Below are positions 9,232-21,640 of a stretch of 64,000 nucleotides of DNA, in pieces. The notes beneath the pieces were generated by a model that made no database searches, was not told the DNA's origin, and was given only the letters and a program-made list of their open reading frames with translations. The DNA comes from Angiostrongylus vasorum (taxonomy: Eukaryota; Nematoda; Chromadorea; Rhabditida; Metastrongylidae). Numbering within the stretch: the stretch's first letter is position 1; the number at the start of each line of letters is the position of its first letter. The stretch is from positions 434,001 to 498,000 of the forward strand of contig JADANN010000462.1 in NCBI GenBank assembly GCA_018806985.1, written 5' to 3'. The position numbers were made by a program, and so were the translations under genes.

Positions 9232-12200
9232 TTATTCTTGTCGTGGTGGAGCTAAACAGTGTGAGATGAATAATGGTGCAAGATGAGAAACAGGTGGAAG
9301 GGCGTGGCAGGGGCCATCAAACAAACGAATGGCGGCCGACGTGTTGGCTGGTCGGCTCGCGGCGCTGCCAGATACCGACTGTACGGCTGCTTCTACTGGA
9401 GCCAGTGAAGCGAACGGCGTTTTTGTCGTTCTATTCGACGTTTCCGCAGACATTTTCGCTTGTGATTTCGGATAGGCAAGCAACAGACCCTAGATGAAAC
9501 AAAGAGACAAGTTCAAGTATTTGCTACACATATAGGTTTAATTGCTTCATTACTTATTCCTCTCATTAAAAAGCCCTAAACGTTTAAATCGACAAAAAAA
9601 GAACAGACGGTGGCTGAAGCTCAAAGTAAAAAACAATGAGACTGTGTACTCAGCAAGTGAGAGATTCCAACAACACGAATATCGCAGAAATTCCCCAGAG
9701 GAACTAAAACAGTTACCTTTTCTGTCCTAGCGACAACTAAAAGTCGGGAATCTTTGTCAGTCGTTGCGATAAGACCAGTCACAGGGGCCATTAGTTTGAA
9801 GGACCCTTTCATTGCCGCCGTCTCTACGTCGAATTCCATCACTAAAGACGATATTACAAATACTGTAAAATAATATACAATGAAGAAATTTATATCCATT
9901 TCGTATCTATATCTATAAAAATTCTTATTCGGCCATCCTTTCGACACATTCCCCTTCTTCAGAACGACGACCATTCGAGTTGATTGTTCACCGGTTCATT
10001 CTCGTGATGTGTGCCGCCACAGTCGCATCGAGTCGAATCTAGAGTAGTGGTGAACCCCTTGAATAAAGTGACCTTGGCAGTACCTCTTAAATAGGATGGT
10101 TCTTAACTGATTGTGCAATGGTAATAATTAATAGTGAAAACAAGAACGGTCCTGTATAAAAGGCACTATCACGCGAGGTTACTTCGTTCGAGCGGTATTT
10201 CGCTCCACAGGATTCGACTCGATATGAATACGGAAACCCATACACAGAACAAATGGTTTTGGACAATCAAGTCAAATCATTTAGGCTCTGAAGATGGGAA
10301 TGGAGCCAAAACATTAGCTGGATAAAAAAAATTATAACGCCCCTCGTGTAACCCGAACAATCTAGAAAAATGCTGATTACTCATGCCAATGTTGAGTGAA
10401 AGTTAGCCTACAAAAACTACAGTGAAGAAAGTCAAATCTCTTTTCCTAACCTGTATCCTCAGCCCACGCGAATGCTCCGGAAGGTGATACATACACGCAA
10501 AGAGACTGCTCTACGACCCATAATAAGTCGAACCTCATCGCGGTGTGTCGCCAACATCTTACTGCTCTGTCAGTTGCGCATACAAGGTGACCTTTCCCAT
10601 CAAATTCAACAGAACGAGCTCGACCATCAGTACTTAAGATTTCCACTTCGTTCATCTACAGTGGGATGGAAAGTGTTAGATGGATCTAATTTAAAAAAGA
10701 AAAACGGAAGATATTAACAATAAATGGTGTTTTTACAAATGTTTAAAGAGTGCCAACCTCTTCTAATTCTAAAACAACTATGACATCGGTATTATTTGCA
10801 CCCTCTGCATATGCTGCTGCACACAAGCCATTATGGATTGTTGATCCACAATGAAATGGGTAACGCTGAAACGACAAGTGGAAAATGAAAAAATAAATCT
10901 CATTGCAAGTTGTTAAAACAAGTGGAGGAATTTCCTACAAATACCCGATCGATTTGTCGAACAGGATCCAACTTAAATCGAGTTTTTTCTTCACAAGGTA
11001 TCCACACGTTAACTCTACCATTACTCGTTACTGACACAAAGAGCTGCAAAATTAAACATGTTGACATAATAAAACCACATAATATATTTCAACAAAGGCA
11101 ACAAAGCCACCTGCTGCTCACTATGAGGATCTCTGCAACCAGTTATGAATATTGTATCCTTCGGAACAACAAAGGAATCCACGAGATGAACGTTTAAACA
11201 ATCGTCATTCAAACGTTTCCAAAAACGAAGCCTCTTCTTAGAAAAAAACCATAAAGGACCAAGGGAAAATCAATTTAAAAAGAAGGTTTTAGTAAACTAT
11301 TCATTGGCATTTAACCTTCACATAGCAGGTAATCTATAACACCATAATATAGGTGGGCGTGTAGAAAATTACCATTTGAAATGTACTTATTAATTGTCAC
11401 TTAAATACTATTTAATTAAAAGTAGCTCACATGGTCTTCTTCGAAATTAATCATTTGCTCCAGAGTGACCACAACTGAGTATGACAAGAACACCTGCTCG
11501 ACATCAGGGAACGTTTGGATTATTCCAGCAAATGTCATATCACCATCAGCAGCATTTTCCAAGGAAAAGCTAACCTGCGATAAGTAAAAAAATAAGTGCC
11601 AGTATGAGACCTTTTTTCTTTGTTCCAGAGAAATTTCCAGGAAAACGACGCCTTATAGTTACGTCTGAAAAATAAGGTTCATGTGTAATCTCCCTCAAGT
11701 GGATACAGCCACCTAGCCATGAGGCTACGTAACACAGTCCTAGGTGGCAGAAAGAGGATTAAATAATGAGCAAATCAATCATGCGCTTGCAATGGAAGAC
11801 ACGTAGTTTCAGAGGATGAATTTCTTTCCGACTGTTTTCGGTTAATATGCATGCAGAAATAAACGATAAAGGATAAAGCTCTCGGCGTTGACCAATACCT
11901 GACGGATGCGCCATGCATTCGACTCCATTAAGCATCGTTTGGAGGTGACTGAATGCATATCTTGCCTTTACAATGACTCGCGGTGGCCTATCGATGTATC
12001 GAGGCAGTGCCGCTATCCTCCCAGACAAGTCGAGTACCAATTTGCCGACCCCCGAGGGATGTAAGACTTACTGGGCCAGGAGCGCGGGAATCGATCTAAT
12101 GTGTATTGCATGACGTCTCTGACCACTGCGCCATACGCGCCCCTTGGCATGTACGTAAACATATTTATGCACGTGTACGTTGCTGTGTCTGTGTGCACTA

Positions 12201-15200
12201 AATGTACCATGCAAATCAAAGTGGACGAAAGTCTGAAGCAGAGCAATTGGGAGGTATGTGGGACGAGCTCAGGAGTCACCTTGGCAAACTAAGCTTCTTT
12301 CCTGCTCTGGAAAACGTGCAAAACATCTGTAAGCAACTCTATCCCACACCAGACCTCCTAAGTTCACCACGAGTAATAATCAAGGGAAAAGCAAAAATCA
12401 TTCTCCTATCTTCAAGAAGATTACTGCTATGTTGCAGCTTTGTATGGGATCAAATAAGCTGGTGAAGTCTCATAGCCATTCTAGGTTGCTTAAATTTGGA
12501 ACAACTATGGTAAAGATTTGTATTTATGAAGCACAGCATCAGAATCCTCTCGTGAGCACCTCATATTGACGCAGACTAAAGAATAGGAAAATTAAATACC
12601 ATATCATTGGACTGGTGAAAAGAAGAATTGGAGATGTTGGGACACTCGTCATCACGACTGCTCTGAACAACTAACAATAGGAATCGAACGTTAATGACTA
12701 AAAAACGTGTATCAATGCCGGCTTTGACAAATTTCAGCTATTACGCCCAACAAGGGGCCAAAACTCTTTCACTAAGAGGCTGCCAAGGCGATATCGTCTC
12801 AACAGTACTACTTAAATGGCGGCCATTCTTGGAAATGCCACGTGAAAAAAGGAATAGAATAACATACGAGGGAATATCGATGGCAAGCAGTTACAGCACC
12901 TCGTTGCTAATGACGATACGATTTCAATAGTCCTCATCGACAAATTGGTACTGAAACAAATTGCAGCAGACGATGTTCATAAGAAAAGGATTCGTTTCTT
13001 ATGCTTCATTCACGCATAGATAAAAATATCTCCAAATGATAAAGCTTTTCGTATCTAGCTCAAGCAGTCGGCATAATTAACTCAACTCCAGAACTGAGTA
13101 GCAAGAAGAGAGTAGCTTGGAGAGTTTAAAAGAGTGTCAAGGAAAGAGCGAAGAACCAGCTCACTGACACTTCGTCGATCCTACGATTCTGCTGATTTCG
13201 ACGAATGCATCGCAAACCACAATGATACCTACTCACGTTAGAACACAATTTAGCGTTCTCAAAAGCGCCATGGAAGAGGCGATGCTAGGAGTATTTCCTA
13301 CAATGCAAGTGAAACGCAGAATCCAAAGTTTCTCTCACTATTATAGACTACAGACCACAGACGCGGCCTAATACGGCAGTACGTAGAAGATATGGGTCGA
13401 ATACGCAATGCGTCTTAACGATAACCGGTGGACCAGAGCCATTATCGACTGCGTCTTACGGGATGTCAAAATCACAGCAGAAAAATCAACGACAGATGGT
13501 CAAACCTAATCAGAAAATACTCGGAAAAAACGATATTCTACTCGAAAACAAAAACAATATTCCCAGAGCGAGTATAATCTGCTGAGATACTGTTACATGC
13601 GGGAAAAAACTGGAGAGTGTACTGAAACCTAGTCGACAGCCAATGGATGGAGAAGTAACAAATAACAGGTAAAGACGTCCGTAAAACATAACAATGTAAA
13701 CACAATAACTGCAAACGAAATATCAAGAAGAAAACGCACATCCCACTAGAGTTCTTTAGCAAGTATTCGCAATTAAAGATAACAACCTGGGAAAGCGTAA
13801 ACGAATCGATGCATTGTATCCACTGCAAAGACCCAGGTTTACCATTCATCACCACAGTCCCAGGCATAGAGGGATCACTGGAATACACAACAGCGTCGTA
13901 GACAAGTAATTACACAAGTGCAAAACCCTCTTCACAAACCAACCTTGTGAAAACATTTGTAAAAGAGCGCCCACATGTAACAACGGTCTGTAGAGAAGAC
14001 AGCACGCTCATACTTGAAATGAGCACCACATGAAGTGAGTTGTCTTCCAAAACGACAGCCACAAGACTTGCATCCTCAGAAATAGCAAGATCACGAACAG
14101 GAGCTGCAAGGCGGGGTAGCATACTGGGTCGCCCTGCACCACTAATAGTAAACTTGCAGAGAACTGCTTCAGCGCCAGCTGACAAGAGGCCACCGAACTG
14201 ACTTAATACTATGCACGGAGCTACCTTATGCCAATGCACAGTGAATGCCGAGTCTTCCACACCTTTCTGTGAAACGTGTGACCAAATATAGACTCTTCCA
14301 ATTGCCAACGTCGCAGCCACTGTATCGCCCTGGGACGTGATTCTCACGAAGACGTTCGCACTGTTCCGTTCACCGATTCCTTCGATATGGGATTTACATA
14401 AGTAACTACTAGGCGCCAATAACGTATTTTCTTCAGTTGGAACTACGAACACTTCTTTACCGCAGCAGTATGCAACATAACTCTTCTCCACAGTAATTTG
14501 TTCGTAGCCAAGTCGAGAAGGAAGTTTTGCAAGGTGGAAGAGGGATTTATTTGGCAAAACAAAGTCCACCGAATAGTGCGTCCCATGATCAATAACTAGC
14601 ACACAACGATCATCATCAGTCTGGTAGAAAGCTCTTATTACTGGAAAACCAGTGACTTTGTTCGATGAAGTCTGCATATAGTCATTCTCAGTCAACGACC
14701 ACTCAATGATTTCACCACCTTTCGTTACAACGACCAACTGGAAAGCATCAATATTTGTAAGACAAAAAGAATAGAGGGGAATTAGAAGAAGAAACAATGA
14801 AGATCATACGGCCTGCTGTCCAGTGAAAAAGGCAGATACTATGTCATCAGCATGCTCAAAGACACCAACACGTTTTCCGTCACCAACTGAGAACAACAAG
14901 CAATCAGAACCTGCACAGGCTGCGACAAGTCTACAAAGTAAACATCACAAAGCAGCACTGTGATGGGAGAGATCTAGCCAGAAATGTAAGACTTTGTGAC
15001 AATCTAGGGGGTAGAAGACGAGTCCAATATCCAACATTCTTTAATGAAAACATGTATTTCACTGCATGACGATCAAAAACAGAAACTAACTCATTGTTGT
15101 GGTCAAAGGCGACGCATCCAAGTGGAAGGCTCCGAACGCTTTGAATGACCCAATCTCCAGAGATTGACATCACGTCAGGGCACTGGTAACAAACGTACTT

Positions 15201-15204
15201 TCAT
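9232..15204 (-). CDS. WD-repeat protein of the WDR75/Utp17 family (U3 snoRNP / ribosome biogenesis)
   Basis: Minus-strand gene rebuilt by splice sites and similarity to WDR75. Coding exons are 14930-14810, 14737-13944, 13877-13787, 11574-11431, 11236-11111, 11043-10945, 10865-10758, 10655-10451, 9862-9717 and 9489-9232 (stop). All ten are phase-consistent, giving about 697 codons. Diagnostic blocks are LPRLAAPVRDLAIS and VVMNGKPGSLQW, which match the human LPRLGATIEHISVS and LVLNGKPGHLQF regions, and CHALPPVSHLAPLF near the C-terminus, which matches the HVLPSAAFLCSMF region. WDR75 is a nucleolar small-subunit processome protein that supports pre-18S rRNA processing (family knowledge). The 5' end is unresolved: a 14-base first exon, 15204-15191 (MKVR then a split Leu), has the right phase. 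An open region starting with ATG at 15170 looks propeller-like but offers no donor in the required phase. The 2.2-kb intron at 13786-11575 holds repeat DNA. Confidence 0.88.
11690..12150 (-). repeat. tRNA-headed short repeat (family B) in the WD-repeat gene's large intron
   Basis: The reverse complement starts at about 12148 with GGCGCGTATGGCGCAGTGG (box A like) and AGATCGATTCC (box B like). The family tail follows: GTCTGGGAGGATAGCG, CGATACATCGATAGG and CGCCGAGAGC. A further piece at 11690-11760 (ACCTAGCCATGAGGCTACG) resembles 32875-32930 and may be a separate repeat. Confidence 0.65.
12870..13540 (+). mobile_element. RTE-type LINE 3' fragment in an intron
   Basis: Plus-strand remains of the RTE reverse transcriptase C-terminal half, antisense to the host gene. 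Decayed pieces of the catalytic and thumb regions (12890-13060) are followed by the C-terminal signature MRLNDNRWTRAI (13410-13445) and a DCVLRDVK block. These match 6873-7230 and 36080-36250. Many stops are present. Confidence 0.75.
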
Positions 15205-15310
15205 AGCAGTTACGAGATCAGAATGAATGAATGGGCAAAATGAAAAAAATATTATCTAGAGCATGTGAAACTTCTGTGAAGAAAACGCAGTTTAAAAAAT
15301 AAGCTTTATT
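15205..15310 (-). promoter_or_regulatory. Intercistronic region: poly(A) signal then acceptor-like site
   Basis: On the minus strand AATAAA lies at 15310-15305, about 260 bases after the lipid-transfer stop codon. About 30 bases further on, TTTTCTTCACAG ends at 15274, a strong nematode-type acceptor, about 70 bases before the candidate start codon at 15204. A poly(A) signal followed closely by a trans-splice acceptor is the layout of a nematode operon. Operon status is inference. Confidence 0.4.
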
Positions 15311-15567
15311 CTCTGCCTAGACACAAACCACTTCAAAAAAACTGCATATAAGTCGAAAGTAATCTTTAGATATAAACAGGAAGGCAAGGGATCGAATGTA
15401 TTACACGCTATGGATTGAGACTGGACAGCACAAATGGCCCGCAAATGTAAAAATCATGATATCAGCTGACCATGACAAGAACAGCTATGGCAAGGACATC
15501 AAAGTTAAAGGCGAGCTTATGCACCACAGTCCGGATGTGACTAAAGGACATAAGTGAAAGAAAGAAG

Positions 15568-18500
15568 TCACAATAAAGTATGAAGGTTATAATCAGTGTA
15601 AATACTATGGACACGGCTATACACCACCTGAGTTTTGGCCACCACGTTTGAAAGAACCAGACGCACATGTTCCTCTTCTGGCATACTCCCCTGAATTGAT
15701 GTGATCAGCTGACCACGAGATGGAAGCGTATATAACGCAAGCCCTACGGCTTTTCGTATAACCCAGTTGTGAAACCTAAAACCGTTTTCTTATTCCGACA
15801 ATGTGAAGCGACAGTAAGCAAATAAATAAGCGACAAGTAAGAAAACGAAACGAAAAGCGCTATTTAATACGAATACAACGGAACATTTCAGGAGCTAGAA
15901 AGCCAATTTTAACTACTTCCAACATATTCTAACAATACCATCCATGAAAAAAACCATCTGCTTTACTGTGAAACTGAGATGTGGGTTAATGCTCCAACCA
16001 TGGCGAAAATTAGTGCGGTCCACAGGATACGCGATCCAGGTTTTCGAAAATTATCTCGTATTCGACATCCGGGAGAGCGCACTTCTCAAGCATAATTGAA
16101 ATTGGCCATGTAATTAATGTTGACGAATGATTTACGAGAAGAAAAGTAAACTGGACTCCAAGAGAATGCACGTGTCATATGGGAGGTCCACTTACGGAAT
16201 AGGTGAAGGTGGTGTTCGTAGCCCACGTCCACAAGTTGTACACGCAACTGGGGATAACTCTAGGATCATGAATTGGAATTTGTGGACATCAACACGGCCA
16301 AAATAGACCACCATAATTGCCTGAGAAGGACGAGAAGGGAACACGTGCTAAAGCCCATGATCTATCCAAACAACATTAATAACAGTTTTTTTACTCACTG
16401 CCTATTCTTTTTTCATGGCAGGACATACTGTGAAATATAACTACAACGATGCTTAGATATCTGAAAAACGCCAAACTGAAGGTGTCTGCGGTTGGGATCG
16501 AACACGCTATTACCCCTCCCGGGGCCTAAAGCGTTCACCACCACACCATACGGCTCCTTCGTTTCGTCTTCCTCTCAGTGGTGGTTATTATTAACAATAA
16601 ACCGAAAAAAAAAGCTGTGAACTCATCCATACTTAAAACACGGTAAATGCTGGTTTTTATAACAATAAGCTATGAAATTTCGATGACTAGAGGACTTATG
16701 AAGTTCAGAATGTTACAGAGTTATAGAAAAGGATCTGATTTATCCACAGAAAGATGGGTTATTGTTACTATACGCCAAATTTTTCAACGTACTTCACCGT
16801 CCGAACACATTGATCTCAAAATTTGGAAGAACTTTGCTACTTGAAGATATTTTGGTATTTCTCCCAACTAGCCAATAAATACGATTATAATGACCCGTCT
16901 TAACAACTGAAAGTGAAAGAAAGAAGAATCCGTGCTCAAAAATTCGACTCTGAGTGCCCTGCATAAGGAATGCCTGCTTTCTAGTAAGTTCCGATAATTT
17001 CCGATAAGTAGAGGACTTATGGAGTGCCTAACTTGATACAATTCTAAGTAAGACTTTTGCCTTACCCTCTAAGAAAACTTTTTTGAAGGGTATATCTCGT
17101 TTCAAATTTTTTTAAATTAAAGCTTTCATTCCTACCAACAGTTTACCGCCTCATCGTGGCTGTGAGGTGTTCCTGGGTATCGGGCTGCGATGCCCAGCGC
17201 AGGAACTCTTCCCCCGTCAGGGTCTCCCAAGCTGAGAAGGAGGCCGGCGTTTCCATCAGGAAGCCCAGCTAAGAGTAAACCAATCCTAATATCCACCACC
17301 GTCCTGATATCAAACTAGTCGAGAACTCTCTCTCTCTCTGATCCACGAACGCGATGGCCTCCTGTGGTGGTAACGACCTGGGGCAGACTTTGGCTGGGGT
17401 GTCCTTGGGACTCCAGGGAACTAGAATGGCTTAACCAGCAAGTCTCCGAAGAACGGAAATTATGCTGGAGTCCGCGCAACCATTGAGGACAGGCCATTCA
17501 AGTATCAAGTAAGTAGATATAAATACCACTCATACGCGTAGAACGATAAAGAAAAGTCTTTTCTACAATCCGTTCATGTTAATAACCCACGAAGTTCACT
17601 AGTCATCGAAGAATTAAAGCTTATTTTCAACGAACTAGCAAGTCTACGAAGGCCGAAAATCAAGTGTCGTCCAGTCCACAACAAAGCCGAGATTAGGCGT
17701 TGTCTTCAGAGCGCTAATAGCGATAGTCTGTTGTCGCAAAATGATCTCGTCCAGAAGAGATTTTTTGTAAACTATAAAGCGTAAAGAGAAGCTTTTCATG
17801 AGTCACTCCTAATAGTGAATCAACGTTTGACAAGATATCAATGGAACATAAAAAGTGCAGTGAAAAACCTCTATAAACCACTGAACAAGTGTGACAGAAT
17901 TTCGCGTAAAGTGGTCGCCAACGGATTCATAAAACACTGGTGTGAACAATATCTTCACATTTAGTAAACGTAACTAGCCAAAGTATCATCGTACGTCCTG
18001 CGGCATATCGAAGAAACACTCTCATCATTGGTGCTTTCAGCTAGTGCATTGAGAAAGGCAACGATGAACTCCAAAGCTCTGGAACGTACAGTAGTTCAGC
18101 ACTTGACGGTATATCGCTCATGAACACCAGGAGCCGGCTTTTTAAAAGGCATTTAGAAAAAACATATCAGTGCAGTAAGGGAAATATGTGATTGACCAGA
18201 ATTTTTTTATCCATAAAGTGATATACTAAGGAATAAATATACACACAAGCACCCACCGGTGTAAGGCTAGCAATGCCTTTGAGCCAGGATAATGGCGTTT
18301 CTCATTCTCGAACACCACCATTGACTTCACGCTACGATAAGAATCCGGGTTTGTCTCCCAAAGATATTGGAGTTTGTTGGTCTTCTCACGAACATCCATT
18401 TGTACGAAATGGAATATCTTTCCCAACAAGCCAATAAACCTAAATTGATGATGAAAATAACACTAGACCCAGAAAAATGTTGTTTTTTCTCCGGACCGTT

Positions 18501-19019
18501 GGTGTCTGCGGTGGGGAACGAACACGCTATTACCCTTTCCCGGGGCTAGTGCGTTCACCACCACACCATGCGAGTCCTTCGTTTCCCCTTCTGTCAGCTG
18601 TGTTATTAACCTACAGGACCGTGTTATTGAGCTCCTATAGGTCAATAACCCGGCTGAGAGAAAGGCGAACCGAAGGACTCGCATGGTATGGCGGTGAACG
18701 CATTAGTCCCCGGAAAGAGTAATAGCGTGTTCGTTCCCAACCGCAGACACCAGCGGTCCGGAGTTTTACAAATTCCTCAGCGTCATTATGGTTATATTTC
18801 ACATAACACCGTGGCATTAAAAAAGATTAGGCAGTAAACTTAGGAACAGAACAAATGACGAGAAACATACTTGGTTAGTTCCTCATAAGCCCCGATAAAA
18901 TGCAGAAGATTCACGTCTTCATTGAGATCTTCGGACGATGCCGCTTCGAAGTTCTTCAGGACCGTTTCGATCCGAAATGCTGGGCACTTGTCAACGGCAC
19001 TGCGATCCTCTTCCACCAT
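15568..19019 (-). CDS. GLTP-domain lipid transfer protein, ceramide-1-phosphate transfer protein-like
   Basis: Four minus-strand exons: 19019-18871 (ATG just downstream of a TTTCAG acceptor-like site, possibly a spliced-leader site), 18439-18257, 18078-17970 and 15775-15568 (stop). The product is about 215 residues, the size of human CPTP (214). Exon 2 gives LLGKIFHFVQMDVREKTNKL, matching the LGTIFSFI-KDVVSKL region with the D-x3-K pair that binds the lipid headgroup. ALHRALEFIVAFLNAL matches the next helix. The last exon begins FHNWVIRKAVGLALYTLPSR, matching YHPWVVRRAVTVAFCTLPTR and including the headgroup His before Trp. One expected headgroup arginine in the ALLALHR helix appears to be Ala. 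The family shuttles ceramide-1-phosphate or glycolipids between membranes in the cytosol. The third/fourth exon junction is off by one base with canonical sites. Introns carry repeats. Confidence 0.87.
15790..16410. other. Intron of the lipid-transfer gene, no feature seen
   Basis: Part of the 2.2-kb third intron (17969-15776). No coding exon or recognised repeat is seen here. Confidence 0.4.
16415..16600 (+). repeat. Short repeat family A (tRNA-like head), intronic
   Basis: Orientation shown is that of the tail-first unit: CATGGCAGGACATACTGTG, GATGCTTAGATATCTG, GGTGTCTGCGGTTGGGATCG, CGCTATTACCC, GGGGCCTAAAGCG and CACCACACCATACGG. Copies lie at 18485-18600, 18630-18815, 20285-20515, 21425-21640, 23130-23320 and 59575-59765. 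Read on the other strand, the unit starts like a tRNA (TGGTGTGGTGGTGAACGC, then GTTCGTTCCC), so it is probably tRNA-derived. Confidence 0.7.
17140..17510 (-). repeat. Dispersed repeat family C
   Basis: It matches the reverse complement of 47795-48140. Shared landmarks are CGAT[G/T]CCCAGCGC or its variants, GGTCTCCCAAGCTGAGAAGG, GTTTCCATCAGGAAG and the run of GA/TC near 17320-17340. A short piece also lies at 61255-61330. No coding potential was recognised. Confidence 0.6.
18485..18815. repeat. Family A repeat pair in inverted orientation (potential hairpin)
   Basis: Two family A units face each other across a spacer of about 60 bases. The left unit (18485-18600) reads GGTGTCTGCGGTGGGGAACG, and the right unit (18640-18815) carries its reverse complement. 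The arms are over 100 bases. The pair sits in the first intron of the lipid-transfer gene, 56 bases after exon 1, and could form a long hairpin in its pre-mRNA. Confidence 0.75.
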
Positions 19020-19229
19020 ATTTCTGAAACCGTCCTGTGAAACTGTACATGACCAGGTAACAGTGCAAAACCAGAATAACAAACTGTTTATAACTACTAA
19101 GAACTATTTTCTGCTGAACATGCACTTTACGTGGTGGAAAATAACTCAATATCTACTAGAAATACAAAGTGTTTGAGAGAAAAAGTGGACAGGAATGTCT
19201 ACGTCCTAACTCGATGTACGTTCTACTGG

Positions 19230-19575
19230 TAGATTTTTAAGCTCGATGACCCGAAACCACCACAAGCACGTTCCTCGTTCGACACCGCCTCGGACTCACC
19301 AAGACTCATCCCTCTCCGGTGTAGCATATTTGTCCAGGAAAGTCCACTCTGCAATCCATGTGGTAACGCCCTAGCCCGGCTATGTCAGGACACCAGGGAG
19401 AATCGACTCAACCAGCACTCAACGACATTCGTGACGAAAGGAGAATCCTCAAGCAGAAGCTGAGTCGACAAGCGAAAAGTTTGAAGATCCTCGTAGGTAA
19501 TGGATGAGAGGAAGAGAAGCGAATGCAAAACTGCTGGGATCCGCAGAGCAGGTGTGAAGACAGGTCATTTAAAAT
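19230..19575 (+). repeat. tRNA-headed short repeat (family D)
   Basis: It carries the family D body: GACTCACCAAGACTCATCCC, a CCATGTGGTAACGCCC-type block, AACGACATTCGTGACG, then AATGGATGAGAGG and CTGGGATCCGCAGAGCAGG. It lies just upstream of the lipid-transfer gene. Confidence 0.6.
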
Positions 19576-20284
19576 AAACAATGGATAAATAAGCGGATTT
19601 TGAAGATTACCTTACGAATTCTCGTAAGTGAGCTTAAAACTATGTAGAATTTCTCCACGGTGAAGAAACATCACATGTGACCAACAGCAAAACATCTGTT
19701 ACTAAAAGAAGACTTAAAAGTGGAATCGAATGACCACGCCCTAGTTTAACATATGTTGTACTCGAAGGTTACAAAAACAAAACTGCACCCGTTTACGACG
19801 GGGTTCACACATGATTTTCAGAACATCGAAGCTTACCCGGCCGTCGTGCTCGCCCACAAGAATGTCAGTTAGTCCTGCAGCATGAAGGTTGTACTCTAAT
19901 GAAATCTCAGAGACCGACCACGAACGTCCTTACCTCACCAGTGTGCGGCCGGAACTCCGACGACGTCCCTCGCGTGAAGCAGTGAGCGAGTGCACTGACG
20001 GCTAACGTGGACTGTGTCTACCGTACTTAGTGAAGTCCTTTAAGAAACCATTGATCTCGGGGGTGTTCACAGTGGGTGCTCGAAGATTTGCCCGATCTCA
20101 GCGATCTCCATTCATAGACGTCCTTGTTTGTTGTTATCTTCCTTTTTCCTTTTCTTATGTCACTTCAATTCACTGAGGAATGATTTCATGATGCGTGAAA
20201 ATGGGGCGTTGTAGGGGGACTTGCCACTCGCAGGTCTGTAATCTGACCCTGAAAACATTCTGAGGATTCTTAACCTTTTACTTG
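19576..20284. other. No recognised gene
   Basis: Upstream region of the lipid-transfer gene. No frame over 60 codons and no motif recognised. A distal promoter may lie here, but nothing specific is visible. Confidence 0.35.
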
Positions 20285-20515
20285 CTGCCTACTATAATTT
20301 TTCACGGCAGGGTATCATGTGAAATACAACCACAACGATGCTGAGATATTCGCAAAACTTGGATCCCGGAACAGATCGAACCACGATTACCCTTTCATGG
20401 AGCTCGCGTATTGCACATTGCACCACGAAGGCCCGGAAGAGGTAATCGTGGTTCGATCAGCCCCGGGTTCCACGTTTTGCGAATATCTCAGCATCTTTGT
20501 GGTTGGATTCTGAGG
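20285..20515. repeat. Family A foldback repeat (perfect-looking long palindrome)
   Basis: The left arm (20310-20400) runs through GATGCTGAGATATTCGCAAAA and GATCGAACCACGATTACC. The right arm (20430-20515) carries the reverse complement (GGTAATCGTGGTTCGATC, TTTTGCGAATATCTCAGCATC). The unit therefore folds on itself with arms of about 85-90 bases. Confidence 0.8.
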
Positions 20516-21424
20516 ACTGCTGAATTCTGACTCCTGAAGTGGTAGCAGTGGTTAATACGAAAACTATACGGATTAATAGTTTCTCGCTGCCTTCCATATA
20601 TGGAAAAGTGGTGCAGTGTTATGTTGATTTCCATGGACTCCATCGTTTAGGGTAATATGAGGGATTGCAAGTATTCTCTAATCCCAGGCTTCATTTAAGC
20701 GTTGTTTTCTGGTCTTTCTTTTCAAAAATTGGAGTGGTGCGTACCACTTCTGCTCAGCTCGTATTAGAGAAAAGCTTGAAGTCCTTCTCAAAGAAATACG
20801 TCTGTGAAGCGAACCAGACTGTTAGCGCATTCACCGGAGTACGGAAAGGTGTTGTTCACTATGTGTGGTGAAGGTAAGCGAGAACGTGTTTCATTTCATT
20901 CTGAAGGGACGGTATTCAACCTGGTCTGATCCGTTCGTACACGATTCATCCCGTTGTTTATTGCTCGAATGCCATTTCTTCCTTGTTTTCGAATGTCTAT
21001 ATAGTGCATTTCATTCGAACACGTGATTCCTACCGTCTCGCAGACACTTTCTTTGCTATCTAGACTTCAGACAGATCTCCCCCTTCCCCTCCCCTTTCGT
21101 CCAGACTGTTGGCTTTCGTTTGATTTACATTCGTTTCGTATTTCATGCACTTTTTTTCATACCTTTAAACGCATGAAAGCAGTAAGAAACTCCTTTAACA
21201 AACAGACGTATTTCCCGCGCGCGCCATTTTTTACGGTCACGAAAGTCACGTGGTCCAGATTTGAATTTGCTTTTAAAACGATCGTGGGCAACTTAACCCA
21301 TAACGGACGTGTAGCTTGGCTTTCGGAATAAAATGCGAGCAGTGTTTCGTCGACCACAAGCTTTCTGGTTTTTTGACAGTGAAGAACAGTGTAATCACTT
21401 CTTTTCACTTACTGCCTACTTTTT
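20516..21424. other. No recognised gene
   Basis: Several 60-100 codon frames (for example 21023-21331) lack any motif I recognise. Pyrimidine-rich plus-strand tracts near 21040-21110 are the only notable composition. Confidence 0.35.
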
Positions 21425-21640
21425 TCATGGCAAGGTATGCTGTGAAATATAAACTACAGTGATGCTGAGATATTTGTAAATTCCGGACCGCAGATGTCTG
21501 CAGTGGGGAACGAACGCGCTGTTGTGCCTATAAAAACACGGTTGAGAAGCGAAAGGAAGGACTCGCATGGTGCGGTGGTGAACGTGTTAGCCCCTCCGGA
21601 GTTTTGCAGATATCTCAGCATCATTGTGATGAAGAACAAT
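21425..21640. repeat. Family A foldback repeat
   Basis: The left arm contains GATGCTGAGATATTTG and TTCCGGACCGCAGATGTCTG. The right arm, from about 21590, carries CTCCGGAGTTTTGCAGATATC and CAGCATCATTGTGATG, its inverse. Compared with 20285-20515 the centre differs, so the folded form arose from paired units. Confidence 0.75.

Noticed and set aside
15050..15170. Open region starting MSISGDW as the first exon of the WD-repeat gene
   Set aside because: It looks propeller-like, but no GT donor in the needed phase 2 exists in its frame. The 15204-15191 mini-exon fits better. Not excluded as an alternative.
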